Source of the DNA: Pardosa pseudoannulata
Lineage: Eukaryota; Arthropoda; Arachnida; Araneae; Lycosidae
DNA length: 64,000 bases
Assembly (NCBI GenBank): GCA_032207245.1
Contig: CM063502.1
Span: forward strand, 73,728,869-73,792,868
Direction: 5' to 3'
Shown here: one piece after another, positions 42,362 to 56,505 of the stretch
How the letters are laid out: every line of letters begins with the position of its first letter
Numbering within the stretch: the stretch's first letter is position 1
Notes under the pieces: generated by a model
What the model saw: the letters and a program-made list of their open reading frames with translations, nothing else
Told to the model about the DNA's origin: nothing
Databases searched by the model: none
Position numbers and translations under genes: made by a program

Positions 42362-42501
42362 TAAATTATTTTTCAATTTTAATACATTATATCAATTCTT
42401 TATTGTCTTAAATTACCTATACTTCTGACGGCCCGCCATCAGTTCATGATTTGCCCGAGTGGCCCCTAGTCTTAATAAGTCTGTGCATCCCTGATTTAAA
42501 T

Positions 42502-45500
42502 GATATGATGGGTTTTATGTCTAACTTTATTTTATGTAGGTATATGACTGATATTAAATAAATTAAAAATTTTATATTCTTTTGTTAAAAAGCAATCAGC
42601 GCTGAAAGTGAGCAAGATCGCCTAAGAGCTAAGTGACGTCATCAGAAGGTCACAAGATCAGCGGCGAAAATGAAAGAAGAGACTAGAAAGCAAAAATGAA
42701 CTTTTAGACTCTTGTGTCAGAGACTTATTCTTGTGCATATTCATCTTTTCTATTTCCAGCTCCTTGCTTAAAGCATTTTTCTCTTATGCAAAATCACAAG
42801 ATCCATTTGTGATATTTTTATTTAGGATAAATTCATTTACTTTTCCTGAAACAGGGCTTTATTTTCCTACTTGGCAACATTTAATTGGGGAAAAAAATAG
42901 AAATAATTTACGAAAATTAATATGTAAACCTTAGATTACTTATAGCTTCAAGGTGTTCATTTTTACTTCCTCTTACAAAGTAGAAGGACATAATCACTAA
43001 ATATTTCAGTGTTTAAATTTCAACGGAAATACTCATTGTCATCATTCCTGGACAAATATTGACAAGTTTCAGTGTTAAATAAATTTGTGCATACAAGGAA
43101 ATTTTTATTGTGAAAAGTTAAATATACCTTTTAACCACATTTGAACTGGTTTTGACAAGTTTCCTCTTGAAATACGAATCTCCCATAAAGCACAAACACG
43201 AAAAATTTTTATTTAGAACAGTTTTAACGTCTATTTGTGAACCTACCTTTTAGATTACAATCTGCCCTCTATATAACGGAAATTTTCACTCTAACGTGTA
43301 TTAATGCCATGAAGCATAACTGAAAACCAGTTAGCCGTATAAGTTCGAAATCATGTATTTATCACTGTTATAAAATGTAGTTGTGCTACTTGTTTTTGGA
43401 TTGTAATCTAAATTCCGTATAACGAAAAATTTCATTATTCCCTTTTTATTGCAATGTGCATTTTATGTAATGAAAAATTTCAGTCTAACTTATATTAATG
43501 CTTTGGAGCGTAAATCAAAACAATTAGTCGAAATGTTGAAATTTTGTGTTTAGGGTTGTTATAATATCTAATTAAGTCCCTTTAATTTTGATTTAATTAA
43601 TCTACACTCTATAGGAAACAAATATCTCAATATATCGTTTATGATCGCTACCAATATACAATAATGCAACTCAAAGATATCAACGGAGTCAGATCCAATT
43701 GTAACAATGCTCTAAAAGTCCATTTTTTAAAAAATAAAAATAAAAATTGAATTGTGGAGAGTAATTTCGATTTTTTTTTAACTGACTGGTATGGTTTAAA
43801 GGAAGTATTGTAAGCTCAGAATATTTCAGTTTAGAACGAAATATTTATTTAACGAAGCGTCTCAATAGAACGAATATTAAAGCTTACAATATTTACAATC
43901 CATCTTAGGCCAGATGGATTTACTTGAGCTCTACTCACAATATTACAACCTTGAGAAACGAAACCTACATTGCAAGCTGAAAAGAATGTGAAAAAAAGAT
44001 TCTTTTGGTGACGCATCATGCAAAATAAAAAAAGACCTGACATGATAAGCTTAGAAGGAAGTCGTGTAGTTCTATATCAGATTTATTTTTTTCTTAAGGG
44101 TATGATAAGCGTTTAGCTTCTTTGGAGTAGTCATAGACACTCAAAATTTTAAACTTAACCCTTTAAATTTAAAACTTCTGATGGAGTATTGGATTTAGTT
44201 AAATATTTTATATAAGATTAGAGAATATTACGTAAAAGTAATTAAAATTGGGAGAAAAAATTTTAATTATTTTCGACTATATTAGATATTGTTTGAAAAT
44301 TATCTTTGTTGAAAGATCTACATTCGAATTCCCATATTACTTAAAAGCTACCTTTTTAGATCTTTTATCAGCAGTTACTCCTGGTTTTCCATGGAACAGA
44401 ATCTATACCCTGTTCTCCAATACAAGTGACCAGATGTAAACAAAAGAGGAGACATTTACTCCCCAAATAATACCATTTTTCTCTATTACGTCTCTATTAA
44501 TAATTTAAAAAACAATATAGATTTCAAGGTAAATCAGCTCTTTTAACCAAAATTTAATCAAATTCGCCAAAATATATTTTAAAGTGATTGTGTTTTCCTT
44601 AAGGAGAGTAATCACTTTTAACCACCATCAAAAGGTGTTTTTCGTCTTACCGTATCTTTTTTTTTTTTTTCGCTACTCAAAGTACTTGAAATTTTAATAA
44701 CTTGTTCTATTTACTTAGTTACGTATTTTCAGGAGTTTACTTTATTTGAAAAATCTAAATTTTAAATTAAAAATAGGTGTTTGTTTAAATATGTCAAAAG
44801 TTTGCTCACACACTGTGCACAGACTTAAACACAATAGGATTTTCACTAATACTTTTTGTATTTCTGTAAATAATAAGCATTAGGTATAATTCTCCAACTA
44901 TTTAAATTTTTAAATGTATCTTTTACACAAGGAGAAATAATTTTAGGATAATCTAAAAATACATTTAAAACTTAATTTTTAAATACAATAAATACCAAAT
45001 AATATATTTTAAAAAAATAACAGAGAAAAAACTAGCTGGGATGATCTTTGTAGCATTGTAATGTACGTTAAAGACACTATTGCGAATTAAATGCATATAC
45101 GATTAAATGATTTTATTACTTGATTTCCCCATTTTTGTATAGCAATGCATAAAACGCTAGCGTGCTTAAAACAACACAAACTGCCTTCGAGCGAGAGCGT
45201 GTGAAAGATATACGGTACAGTAGGTGCCGCTTAATCAGATCGCCAATAACGTTGTTATTTATGTTTCAATGTTGTGTTATCCGAGTCCTAAATTCAATCA
45301 TCCCTTTCGTTTACTGTTATTCCTTTTACATACTATTTTCAATATATTTGTTTTCCATTCAGTCAACAAAATTCCAAGCTATAACAGCAGGAGGGGTATC
45401 CCAGGGTATTTTTGCAAAGGATATAGATCTTGCAAGACTGACATTTCCAGTAGCCATAGGGTGTTTCAGTTCCAATTCTTTTTTCAAGATTTTGCTATTT

Positions 45501-46907
45501 TTAAGGGGAATGATCACATGTTGACCACATGTTGATAATGGCACAAAACTGTGAGTGGGATTTCTGTCCTTAAATGATTTAGTTTCGCTGCTAATTTCGG
45601 GCTTCCTCTTTGTGGCACCGTACAGGCCACAATTACCTCTGTATGGGGTTATTGTGTCAAGCTTATGTTGCGATAACAACTTAACATCGGCTAAGCACAA
45701 CATGTGTGATTGATTATTTATTTGGATTTGTTCAGTGCAAAGAAAGGAAAGGAATTCATTTTAGCCGTTGTCGTTGAGTGAGTCACAGCATTTCACTACA
45801 CTGAATTTCAAATACGATAATAATAATAATAAGACTCCAAATGTTACAGGAAACTGGTTATTTCTGCTCAGTTCAGAGAAAAAAAAATAAGACTTTTTTT
45901 TTTTTGTTTACCTATCACTCTTAAACCCATTCAAAATGAACAAGATATAGCAGGAGACTTGTACACTAGATATGTTATTAATTTTTTACAGTAAATTTTA
46001 CTTATATTACTTCTTAATTACTATACATAGAAATCCTGTCTTTACTTTTCGGACATAATGAAAAAATATTTAAAATTTTGTTTTTTATGCATCGTTAAAA
46101 AATTGTAATTTATAAATCTATGGGGTTCTTAATATTGTAAATATATTAAGGTAGAGTTGCAATATTAAAGTATCTTAAAAATGGCATTTTGAGGCCTGTT
46201 TTCAAAGCTCCTTTAAAAGCTAAACTCATTCATTATTACTTTATTTATAGCCCAATTCACATAAATTTTTATATGTGATTCTTTTATTATTCTAAATATA
46301 CCTTACCATAACTATCAACAAATAGAAAAAAAAATTTTTTCAATACTTTTTTTTCAATAATGAGCATTTTATTCTGAGCTATCTCTCACAAATTTACAGA
46401 ATAAAATATCAAGGTACAATTCAAATGATTACTTTTTTAATCAAAATATAATACATAACTCATGCTAAGTGCCTTTTTATGACTTACAAAATTGTTTCCC
46501 AACATTCAGTAAAAAATTAAAACAAAAATTCGTTACTTTATCTAATACATAGCTGTCTTTTGTAAGCTAAATTTTATTTTTAAATAAGAAAACAAGTATA
46601 TGTGGTATACATTAATACTTAACAAACAAGTTTAAGTACAATATATGCATAGGTTTTTTTGTAAAACGAGATGCTCAAATTAACAATGCTTGTTCTAATC
46701 GAAATATTTTTATGTGGTTTATAACATTAGATTCAGAAAAGCTCAAGCTGTTGAAAAATACATTTTTTTTTCAGGGTTTAAAGGCCGAAACTCCCTTTTA
46801 GTACAAGATATATGTAGATCAGACACGAGTTTTCCACAGGCACATATACGAACAAAATGATGTGCAATTCAAACGTTTTTAGAATATAGAATACTTTCAA
46901 CCTACAG
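42502..46907. other. Long AT-rich stretch, no convincing gene
   Basis: There is no frame with a recognised domain. Overlapping frames at 45162-45703 (up to 120 codons, both strands) lie in a slightly GC-richer patch. That patch has CAGTAGGTGCCGCTTAATCA and GTTATCCGAGTC, faintly like a pogo/Tigger end, but the proteins are unrecognised. 43260-43660 resembles 32715-33260. Confidence 0.45.
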
Positions 46908-46911
46908 TTAA

Positions 46912-47143
46912 CCCTATAGTGGGCCATTTATTTCTCACACAACATTTCAGACTTTCAAATTAGAAGTACTAATTATTTTCAAATCATCAAACAATATATG
47001 ACAACGCAAAACTGAAGCGGGAATCAGCAGTCCCGTCGTTATAATAGCAAGACCAATGTATTATAATGGGTTTTGCACTCCCCACAGGCGTATTTTGTAA
47101 GATCATGTAGGTGGGAAGTAATCTTCCATAGCCTTCGAAAGGG
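46912..47143. mobile_element. piggyBac-like MITE (232 bp)
   Basis: TTAA at 46908-46911 and 47144-47147 flank it. The ends are CCCTATAGTGGGCC and, in reverse complement from the right, CCCTTTCGAAGGC. Only the first few bases form the inverted repeat. It has no coding capacity and is a different family from the MITE at 11669 and 50598. Confidence 0.65.
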
Positions 47144-47147
47144 TTAA

Positions 47148-49162
47148 ACCCATCAAAAATTCTTTCACTTTTTATATGTGCCCAATATTCAGAGGTTTTG
47201 AAAGAAGAAAACTTATCGGAAATAAAAATATTAAGAGCACATAGTACGCTGTATAAATGTATTATATATGTCTAAATATGCAATTATTTTAGTATCAAAA
47301 TTTTTTTGTGCATATTATTTTTAAAAATTTACTTCATTTTAATAATTGAAAATAAAAGTTAGCATGTTTCATTTCTCATCGCTTCATACGGCTACAGACT
47401 TATAAAAATTTTTAACTTAAAAATATTAAAATGTTTGCTTTTGTTTTCAGTTACATATAATATACTTCTCAGTGTAATTTTTTATTATTTGATCTATTTT
47501 TTTTTTTTTTTTTTGGTCTGCCAAAAATAGTTTCAGATATTTTTAGTGTGCTGTCAACCAAACAAATTTGAGAAAAACTTCGCTAACCTGTATGCAGAGC
47601 GGGTAGCAAAAATGTGAAAGAAAGTTTTAAAGAAATTCCATTGAATAATTTTTGTGGATTTTTGAAAGAGTAGAGAGGGAGCGGAATTTTACATTTTTGT
47701 CTGGAATGTCAAAGCTGCTTGTTTCTGGTCTAATATAAATTATTAAAAACAGTTGATTTGGTTTAAAGAAAGTTTACTTTTTGTTATACGAGAGATCAGA
47801 CAGTGACTTACAGTTTTAAGTGGATTCCAACAGTGGGATGCATCCACAGTGGGATACGCACCCACAAACTCCATTATCGAAGATCAAACGCTCTACAGAT
47901 TAGGCCACCATTAACTTGATTGCAATTAGTATTTCAATATGTCTTTTCGAAGAAATACATTAATTGAAGTGCTTTCTAAGATTAGTCAGTTACTATCATA
48001 TACCATATCCATATACCAGTTCCCATTATACTTTATTAAGATATAACTAAAATTACAAAGTGAACTTGAAGTTGTGTTTTAAAACTTTGCGCAAATGTAA
48101 AATCAAGCACACAAAAGCAAAATCAAGCAACTAAATTAAACACATTAGAAACATGTTAAGTTAGATAATATATTTAAAAATTCAATTTTTGAAATACTTT
48201 GTTGATTTTTAAAATATTTCTTGGGATTTAAATTTCTATCTTTGTCAGAAATAGGTCTTGTTATTACATTATAATAATTTTTAGCATAGTTCGGTATTAT
48301 TTTGTTCATTCATCAAAAATTAAATTACAGAAAATTTATTTGAAATCTGAAATTTGAATTTTCATGAAACATGAAAATTCAAATTGCGGATTTTTTAAAA
48401 CTTAAATTGAATTTTAATAATTTCAATAAAGCTGAAATCTAAAACGGGTATACAGATTTATTTTAAATCATATTAAAATACTTGGAAAAAATTTCTAAGA
48501 ATCTAAGAAAACTTAAATCACAATAAGAATTTAAAAAAAAAATGATCTAATTGAATTTAATGTTACATTTTAATCTAAATGTGTGCAGCGTTTATGATTT
48601 ATGATTTTTGAAATGTGTGCAGCGTTTATGATCATAAGTTCCTAATTGACTTAATTGGTTTGTCGTTAAAAATGGGATTTGGCCAGCAGCAATTTTTATC
48701 CACATTTCAGATATTATATATAACGCTATTACATTCGATTGCATGAAGTATAATGGACCCCAAAGCTATTGATATAAAGTTTTTCAATGCCAATTTAGTA
48801 CAGACACTAAAAGTCAGGTAATAATAGGCTGTATTCCTTCTAAGATTTTTAAATGTATCTTAGGTTCATATTTCCAATAGTCATAACAAATCCATACACC
48901 CACAGGCCCGGCACAGCACACTAGGCACACGCTTTTGAACGGTACTTATTCAATCTTTATCATTTTCTGAGAAATCTCTTCTTTTTTTCCTAAATTCTTG
49001 GCAATTCTTTCTGCTCTATTTTTATTTTCTTTTTTTTTTTTTCAGCCGTCCAATTTCCTTTAAACCTTTTTTTTTTTTTTTTTTTTCGCCCTTTCGGAGT
49101 CTACGCCGGTGGAAACCTGTTATTTGATTCCTTTCTTTCTCTTCCTCTCTCTTTCTTTCTGA
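47148..49162. other. AT-rich stretch; tRNA-like remnant at 47838-47913
   Basis: At 47838-47913 CACAGTGGGATACGCACCCA and GCTCTACAGATTAGGCCACC look like a diverged SINE-A head on the minus strand. 48170-48540 resembles 52150-52500 at low similarity (AT-rich repeat). CTTT/TCTTT runs occur at 49020-49160. Confidence 0.4.
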
Positions 49163-49189
49163 ATGTCTACCGCATCTCAACCTTGCAAC

Positions 49190-49348
49190 CATGGACTTTC
49201 ATCAGCTGTAACTTGTAAGGTTTTGAAATTATCGAAACTGGTTGGGACTGTTTCAGTAGGAAGAGCAGAAAGTAATTTCTCCAAACTAAAATTCAATAAA
49301 ACGTATTTGAGAATTACAGTGACACAGGACGGATTCAGTTTTAATTGA
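49190..49348 (+). pseudogene. hAT transposase C-terminal fragment
   Basis: LKLSKLVGTVSVGRAESNFS, then KLKFNKTYLRITVTQDGFS, parallels the conserved hAT C-terminal block with a S/A-E-x-x-F-S core. It is an isolated piece of about 50 residues with nothing recognisable upstream, and belongs to a different hAT lineage from the element at 40877. Confidence 0.55.
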
Positions 49349-50593
<1,245 letters not shown>

Positions 50594-50597
50594 TTAA

Positions 50598-51162
50598 CCC
50601 CTTCCGGTAAAATGACGAGTCTAGCTCGTCATTAGTTTTTCATTCCATACCTCACAATGACGAGCTACACTCGTCATGCGATTAAAATTACTGTTAAATA
50701 TGATAATTAATTTAGTTTAAAATTTCTAGTGTACTGAATTTGGCAACACTTTTATCACTTGTGAAAGTCACAAGTCACTATTGCATATTGTTTACTTAGA
50801 ATTTCTTGGTACAAGTCATTGCCAAATTAATGAGTCAGAATAAAAGAAAACCTACTAAGAAATGCTTTGTGTGTTACAGAAATCAAATTAAAAGTGAGAC
50901 TACTTGGCGGTGTAAACAATTAAGAATTCCTTTGCACTTTGTTTTGAAAAGTACCACTAACTTGAAGACTATTATCTGTATACCTTATTAATGTTTTGCT
51001 TTGATATTTTCTTAATTTTACTGTTTCTGATATTATTTAATACTATGTAAAAAGTGGATTTTAATTAAGAATATGTAAGAATTATAAAATGAAACAAGTT
51101 TTTTCATAAAAATTAAATTATTTCATGCACAGTTTTTCATTATTAAATCATACCGGAAGGGG
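50598..51162 (+). mobile_element. piggyBac-type MITE, copy 2 (565 bp)
   Basis: TTAA at 50594-50597 and 51163-51166. The ends are CCCCTTCCGGTAAAATGACG and, from the right, CCCCTTCCGGTATGATTTAA, better matched than in copy 1. It is highly similar to 11669-12237 along its whole length. The frame at 50806-50991 reads KKCFVCYRNQIKSETTWRCK, then QLRIPLHFVL, which matches the Cys-rich C-terminus of piggyBac transposases with the second half of the ring degraded. Confidence 0.88.
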
Positions 51163-51166
51163 TTAA

Positions 51167-51959
51167 TAGAGTGAGTTAAGCTATATCTTCTTTCTGCTAA
51201 CGTAAAGTTTATAGCAAGTGATACGAGGTACCTAAAAAATGTAATAAAATATTTAAAGGAAAAATATGTTATCACATAGATAGATAAAGTAGCTAATAAC
51301 TCTGGTATAATCTGTAAAAAAAAATTATGCTAAATGCTTACAGAATCAAATAAATAATAATAATTTTAAACCTATCAAAATGACTACTAACATTTTAATT
51401 AAGAAAGTAATGCAATGCAAACTGTTAACTTTTAAAGTAGATAGCTTTCACTTCCCATAAGTTATTTTGACTCCAAAATTTTATAAAAAACCTATCACTT
51501 TTCAGAGTTGTCAATTGTGGTCATGACTATTATACAACTAAGCTAGGACATTGTTACTATGTTATTTTAAATACCTTTATTCAGTAATTTTTACTTTTGA
51601 GAGTGCTACAATAGATAATAGTTACAGTTTAATTAATAAGGTTAGCACTATGTCGAACAGTAAAACAAAAGAAACTTATGATTTTAAAGATCTATTTAAA
51701 TAGCGTAGATATTAAACATCGAAAAATGCTGACTGAAAATTGAGTTAATAATATAAAATTGCCTAGACATTTCAAAGCTCTTTTCTATAAAGTATTAAAT
51801 TTTATCTTACTACATAATTCCTGCACAACAATCAATCTTAATTGCAAATTGTAAGTGTAATTCAGGGTGGCAATGCCTCTAGTGTGCTTGCTAATTTATA
51901 TCTATTTTTATCATTATGAGTTGAATAATGTAAGTAATGAACATTACGAATTATTCTGG
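51167..51959. other. AT-rich stretch, no gene seen
   Basis: No coding or repeat-border signal was found. Confidence 0.45.
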
Positions 51960-52800
51960 TATATATATGATATGTTGTTGTTGTCTTATGCCATGTGATC
52001 AAACCAAGCACGATTTGAGCAGGAGGCTACTCGCAGTCGTCCTTTAGCACCCGTGACAAAAAACTGGTCTGCCCCCCTACCAGCAAATATAATAAACATG
52101 AATATAGAAACTATATAAACATGCTTTTTTCCTATATCATATATTCAGAATAAACTCAAAATATTTTGTTAATTTTTAAAGTGTTCCTAGTGTATTAATT
52201 TTTATTTATTTATTTATTTTTTACCTTATTAATACTTAGAACTATTTAAATAGTTTTGAACATTTTTGGGATATTTTGCTGATAAACTGAATAGTTTACT
52301 TCAGGGGAATATTTTTTACTTAAACGTTGAATTTTTATAAAGAATTGGCAATTTTCTAAATTTAAATTTAGTTATATTAACTTTAATAAATTAAAAATAT
52401 TGAAAATTTAAAACGAATACCCGAATTTATATTAAGACTTATTAAGGGTATTTGGTGAACATTTTGTAAGAATCTATAACAAATTCAATCTCTATAAACA
52501 TTTTAAAAAGAAGAAAATTAAAAAAAAAAAAAAGCAATAATTTTTAAGCTTATTGGATTTTATAGCTAAAAATTTAGTTTTCAACTTTTCCTTATTTCTA
52601 CTCGGAGGAATCGTCCTCTTTCGTCACCCCCAGACGTATTGATTGAGAACTTGGAGGACATTATGACCACGAATATATTTTATGTGCCCCAGTCATCTTT
52701 AACGATCACGGCGGATCTTAGGCCGACTCGGGCTCCGAGCCCGCATTCCTCCAGTTACGAGAGCATTGTCTTTGCCGACTGAGCTAGCCTCTGCTCTATA
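51960..52800 (-). mobile_element. SINE-B copy split by an AT-rich insert
   Basis: 51970-52080 (GGTCTGCCCCCCTACCAG) corresponds to about 35270-35415, and 52600-52800 (GAACTTGGAGGACATTATGA, GTGCCCCAGTCATC, GCCGACTGAGCTAGCC) to 35430-35580. About 500 bp of AT-rich DNA (52090-52595) separates the two halves in this copy only. That insert resembles 48170-48540. Confidence 0.55.
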
Positions 52801-53277
52801 CAGACGATATAATAATATTCAACAAAAGCTATGACATAACAGATTTAAACTTTTATTCCAAAACTTCAGAAATATTATCTAGTAGCACCAATCTTTTATG
52901 CGTATACTTCTTACATTTTAATATTAAAATAAATAATTAGCAGCATTTTTACTTTTGATTTGTTTGATATAAGGTCTGATTACAACTTCGAAACTGTTAA
53001 ATTTCAGGACTTCAGTTCCTGTTATCCCAAGTCTATCTTTAAAAACAAAATTTTCAATCAACTTGTTAGAATAAATTAGTGATTCTCAGCCTTTTTTATG
53101 CTACCGTCTCCCTACGGAGCAGAAATGTATTCAACGACCCACCCCCCTTTGTAAAATCCCGCAATTTAAATTGTAGGGTAGGAGAAGTACTCAACGCAAA
53201 GTGTTTAAGGTATTTTCTTCAATAGAGTTACAAATCAAGTTTTGTTACTGAGACACGCTGAAGCAACACTCAAATGA

Positions 53278-53458
53278 ATACTATGGACGAATAGTTAGGT
53301 CGGTGACCTTCTGTCCGGAGTTTGTAGGTTAGATTCCTACTGGGGCATAGATGCTCGTAGCCGTTTGGAATCGACTTTCAGTAGTAGGTCCCGGTCTCAA
53401 TAGCCGTAGTGTTGCAAAAGAGTACACTGTAGCTCTCTAAACCAAACCAAATGAATGC
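53278..53458 (+). mobile_element. SINE-A copy with target duplication
   Basis: The head is ACGAATAGTTAGGTCGGTGA with B box GGTTAGATTCC. The body contains GTAGTAGGTCCCGGTCTCAA and it ends CCAAACCAAA. CAAATGAAT followed by (A/G)CT occurs just before and just after, a likely target duplication of about 12 bp. It sits inside the hAT at 53076. Confidence 0.8.
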
Positions 53459-54082
53459 TGTTGATTAACCATATTTTTCTGACTGTCGGCCCAATTTCAC
53501 ACAGAAGATAGGAAATGAAAATGACTATTTCTGGTACCACCGCTTAAGTTTGTTTTATTACTGGTAAAAATTGTGTAAATTCTTAATTAATGTAATAAAT
53601 TTACTTGGCATTTTTAAAATTAAGTTTGAAAGCCAAAACCTGCTCACATCGCCGCCCTACCACTCGAAAGAAGTTCACTGACCACCAGCATAGTCCACTG
53701 GAATAAATTTACTATGCTTGATAGCAAAATGCACCCAGAAACTGCCCTGTTTTTGTTTTCTTATTTAACGGTTCATCAGGAACCTCTGATAATTCTGAAT
53801 TCTCACAATTATTTTTCAATTACAAATATTCCTATCTGATAAGATAGTGGGATATTAAGTACAATTTGATTTTAAAAGTGTTTTCTTGTTTTCATATAAC
53901 AAATATTCACGTATACGAAGTATTGTCTCTTCTTCCTGGTCTTCGTATCCACCGTATAGATAAAAATACGTTTGTTCTGGGTTACCTGGCGGTAATAACA
54001 TTGTTAAAATGAGGTATTTGCATCCTCTGTTTAAAAAGGATAGAAATGCGAGATTCTGATATTTCGTGAATTTTGTCAGGAC

Positions 54083-54928
54083 GGTGAAGCTGAATATACG
54101 GACCTACTTTATTATACAGAAGTAAGGTGGCTCTCTCGCGGAAATGTACTAAATCGAGTATGGACTCTCAAAACTGAAGTCGAAATTTTTATGGTTGATC
54201 AAAAAAATATTCTGGCAGATAAGTTTAAAAACTCTTCCTGGGTTGCATATCTCGCATATTTAGCGGACATTTTTGAGGGTGTAAATATATTAAACAAAGA
54301 ATTGCAAGGAAAGAATATCAATATCATTTCAGCGAGAGAAATAGTGTCAGCGTTTGGATTAAAGTTGCAATATTGGAGACAGAAAGTAGAACAGAACAAG
54401 ATAGCTTCTTTTTGAAGGTTAGCTTTGTTTTTGGAAGTTTGCGAAAATATTACTTTAGTTGACATCAAGGATACAATTGTAAGTCCTCTTATCAAACTCA
54501 GAAAGCGGTTTTCAGATTACTTTTCAGACCTTGATACACGTACTATCAGTTGGATTGTATATACTTTTAAATATGATATTGCTATGATACCAGAAGAACC
54601 TTCAGGTTTGGCAGAAGCAATTCTTGAACTTCGATCTAATACTGAAGCACGTATTCAATTTGAGAGTAAATCAAATGTGACGTCTTTTTGGATTCCAAAA
54701 GCTGCAAAGGCTTTCAAAATTGCACATGAAGAGGCGGTTATAAAATTGCTGCCATTTGGAACAATATATTTGTGCGAACAAGGCTTTTCCACTCTAATAA
54801 ACATAAAAACGAAGAACAGAAATCGATTAAACGCCGAAGACTGCATTCAAATCGCTCTTACATCAAAAAGTCCTAATTTTGAAGCAATTGTATCGAACAT
54901 AAAACAACACCATTTCTCCAAAACGTGA
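54083..54928 (+). pseudogene. hAT transposase, C-terminal half (ZBED/GTF2IRD2-like), one in-frame stop
   Basis: A single reading frame runs from about 54083 (AEYTDLLYYTEVRWLSRGNV) through SSWVAYLAYLADIFEGVNIL to a lone TGA at 54413-54415. It then continues in the same frame (RLALFLEVCENITLVDIKDT) to the natural stop at 54926, ending YLCEQGFSTLINIKTKNRNR. It is the same protein family as the hAT at 40877 but clearly diverged, so the two are different subfamilies. The BED finger and N-terminal half are not seen upstream. AATAAA signals follow at about 55060-55070. Confidence 0.82.
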
Positions 54929-55160
54929 AAAAAAAATTTTCAATTATTCTTTTTTTTTTAATTTTTTCAATTCTAATTATTGTTTGTTTTTGTTTTATTA
55001 TTATTATTATAATTTGTAACAATACCGTTATAGATTACTAGGTATTACATTGATAAATTGAATAAATAAAGTTTAAATAAAATTTTTAGTTGTTTTCTTT
55101 TCAAAATTATCATGGGGGGCTATAATATGAAAGATGCTAAAAAGAGACAATTTCGTTTTT

Positions 55161-55617
55161 TTTTTCTTCGCCATGGGGTAATATCAACTTACACAAAAAT
55201 ATTTTGGGGTAATGATTAAAAATGTTCCCCGACCGATGACGTAGATGATCAAGTCACGCAAAGCATCTTGAGGCCTTTTTCAGAATTCGGACTTAAACTC
55301 TGTGTCCTAAATAAATATGCTTTCTTTAGAATTTAACATTCCCTCTATTGTTAAGAAGACTACAAATATTAGTTGCGTAAATTGAATAGACTATCAAAAT
55401 AGACAATAAATACAAACACCATTAATGACTATGTTTTGTCATTTTTATACACCCTGATATTACAAAAATGTGTAAAGTAATCATGTATTGCAATTTCCAC
55501 CATTACCTTTTTACCATTACTACTTAAAAAAAAATGACAATCCAATAAAAACCTTTCCTAATATACATTCTCCCCTCCGAGGCAAATGCCAATCTAAATC
55601 TCTCCCTCATGTTCTTT
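55161..55617. other. No gene seen
   Basis: AT-rich flank of the hAT element, running into a microsatellite. Confidence 0.45.
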
Positions 55618-55790
<173 letters not shown>

Positions 55791-56505
55791 ACTTTATTTT
55801 CTCCAAAGCTGCCTTTTTCATGTTATTATTACATGTTATTTTGGCCAAAGAGAGACAGGAAAAACATACTTCTGAAAGACTAGAAAGAACGACATTTTTA
55901 CAATAACAATAACAATTATAAAAAAATTAGAATATTTTGAACACACTGCTTATCAGACATAGCAACTGCAACGTTTCGTACTGGGTGGGCATGCTCCCCT
56001 ACTTCCACGTCGAGATCTTCCGCGTTTGAAGGTCACGACATTGTCTGTCCACGCAGCAATAAACCAATTCTCGAGTTAAATCTTTCTTTACCCACTACAT
56101 TCTAGTACCCTCAACGTAAGAATGTGGGAGTAACAAAGGTTACAGTAGCGCCCGCCTGCAAGCCATAAAATATATAGCAGGCAATGCAAGGTATCCCCTT
56201 CCCCTTAATTCCTTCTAGGGTGGAAAGGAAAAACGCATTAACTCCACTTCAGAGAAGAAAACGCATACAAAAATTACAGCTTTGTACTAAGTCTTTCTTT
56301 CAAATTTTCCCATATCCATTCTTCTAGTCCATCAATTTATTTAAATAGCTTTAAATTCCTAGATCACAAAAGAATTAAAATCATAAAATTTTTTTTAATG
56401 TTGTCTGGAAGATTGTGACATTTAAGGTATCCAGGTAAATATTATATGGAGAAGAAGGACAAATATTGATTTTACAGAATTTATAAAAACCCAGATATAG
56501 TGAAT
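55791..56505. other. No gene seen
   Basis: A less AT-rich patch at 55970-56240 (CTACTTCCACGTCGAGATC and following) looks like an old repeat fragment, unassigned. Confidence 0.4.

Larger units (their letters stand above)
40877..42493 (+). mobile_element. hAT element (1,617 bp) with exact target duplication
   Basis: The 8-bp ATTTAAAT flanks both sides (40869-40876, 42494-42501). The ends CAGGGATGCACAGAC match perfectly as inverted repeats, and a second GGCCCGCC-type block lies just inside each end. It contains a transposase C-terminal half at 41351-42361 and a candidate promoter at 41167. The N-terminal BED finger and first half of the transposase are absent, so the element is internally deleted. 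Confidence 0.93.
53076..55160 (+). mobile_element. hAT element, third copy (right end uncertain)
   Basis: The left end TAGTGATTCTCAGCCTTTTT is typical of hAT inverted ends. It contains a SINE-A at 53278 and a transposase segment at 54083-54928. A degenerate right end may lie near 55155 (GATGCTAAAAAGAGACAATT), but the match is too weak to fix it. No target duplication was confirmed. Confidence 0.5.

Noticed and set aside
45162..45703. Overlapping frames of 103 to 120 codons on both strands
   Set aside because: No domain recognised, the frames compete with each other, and the patch may be an old DNA transposon end. The evidence is too weak for a gene call.
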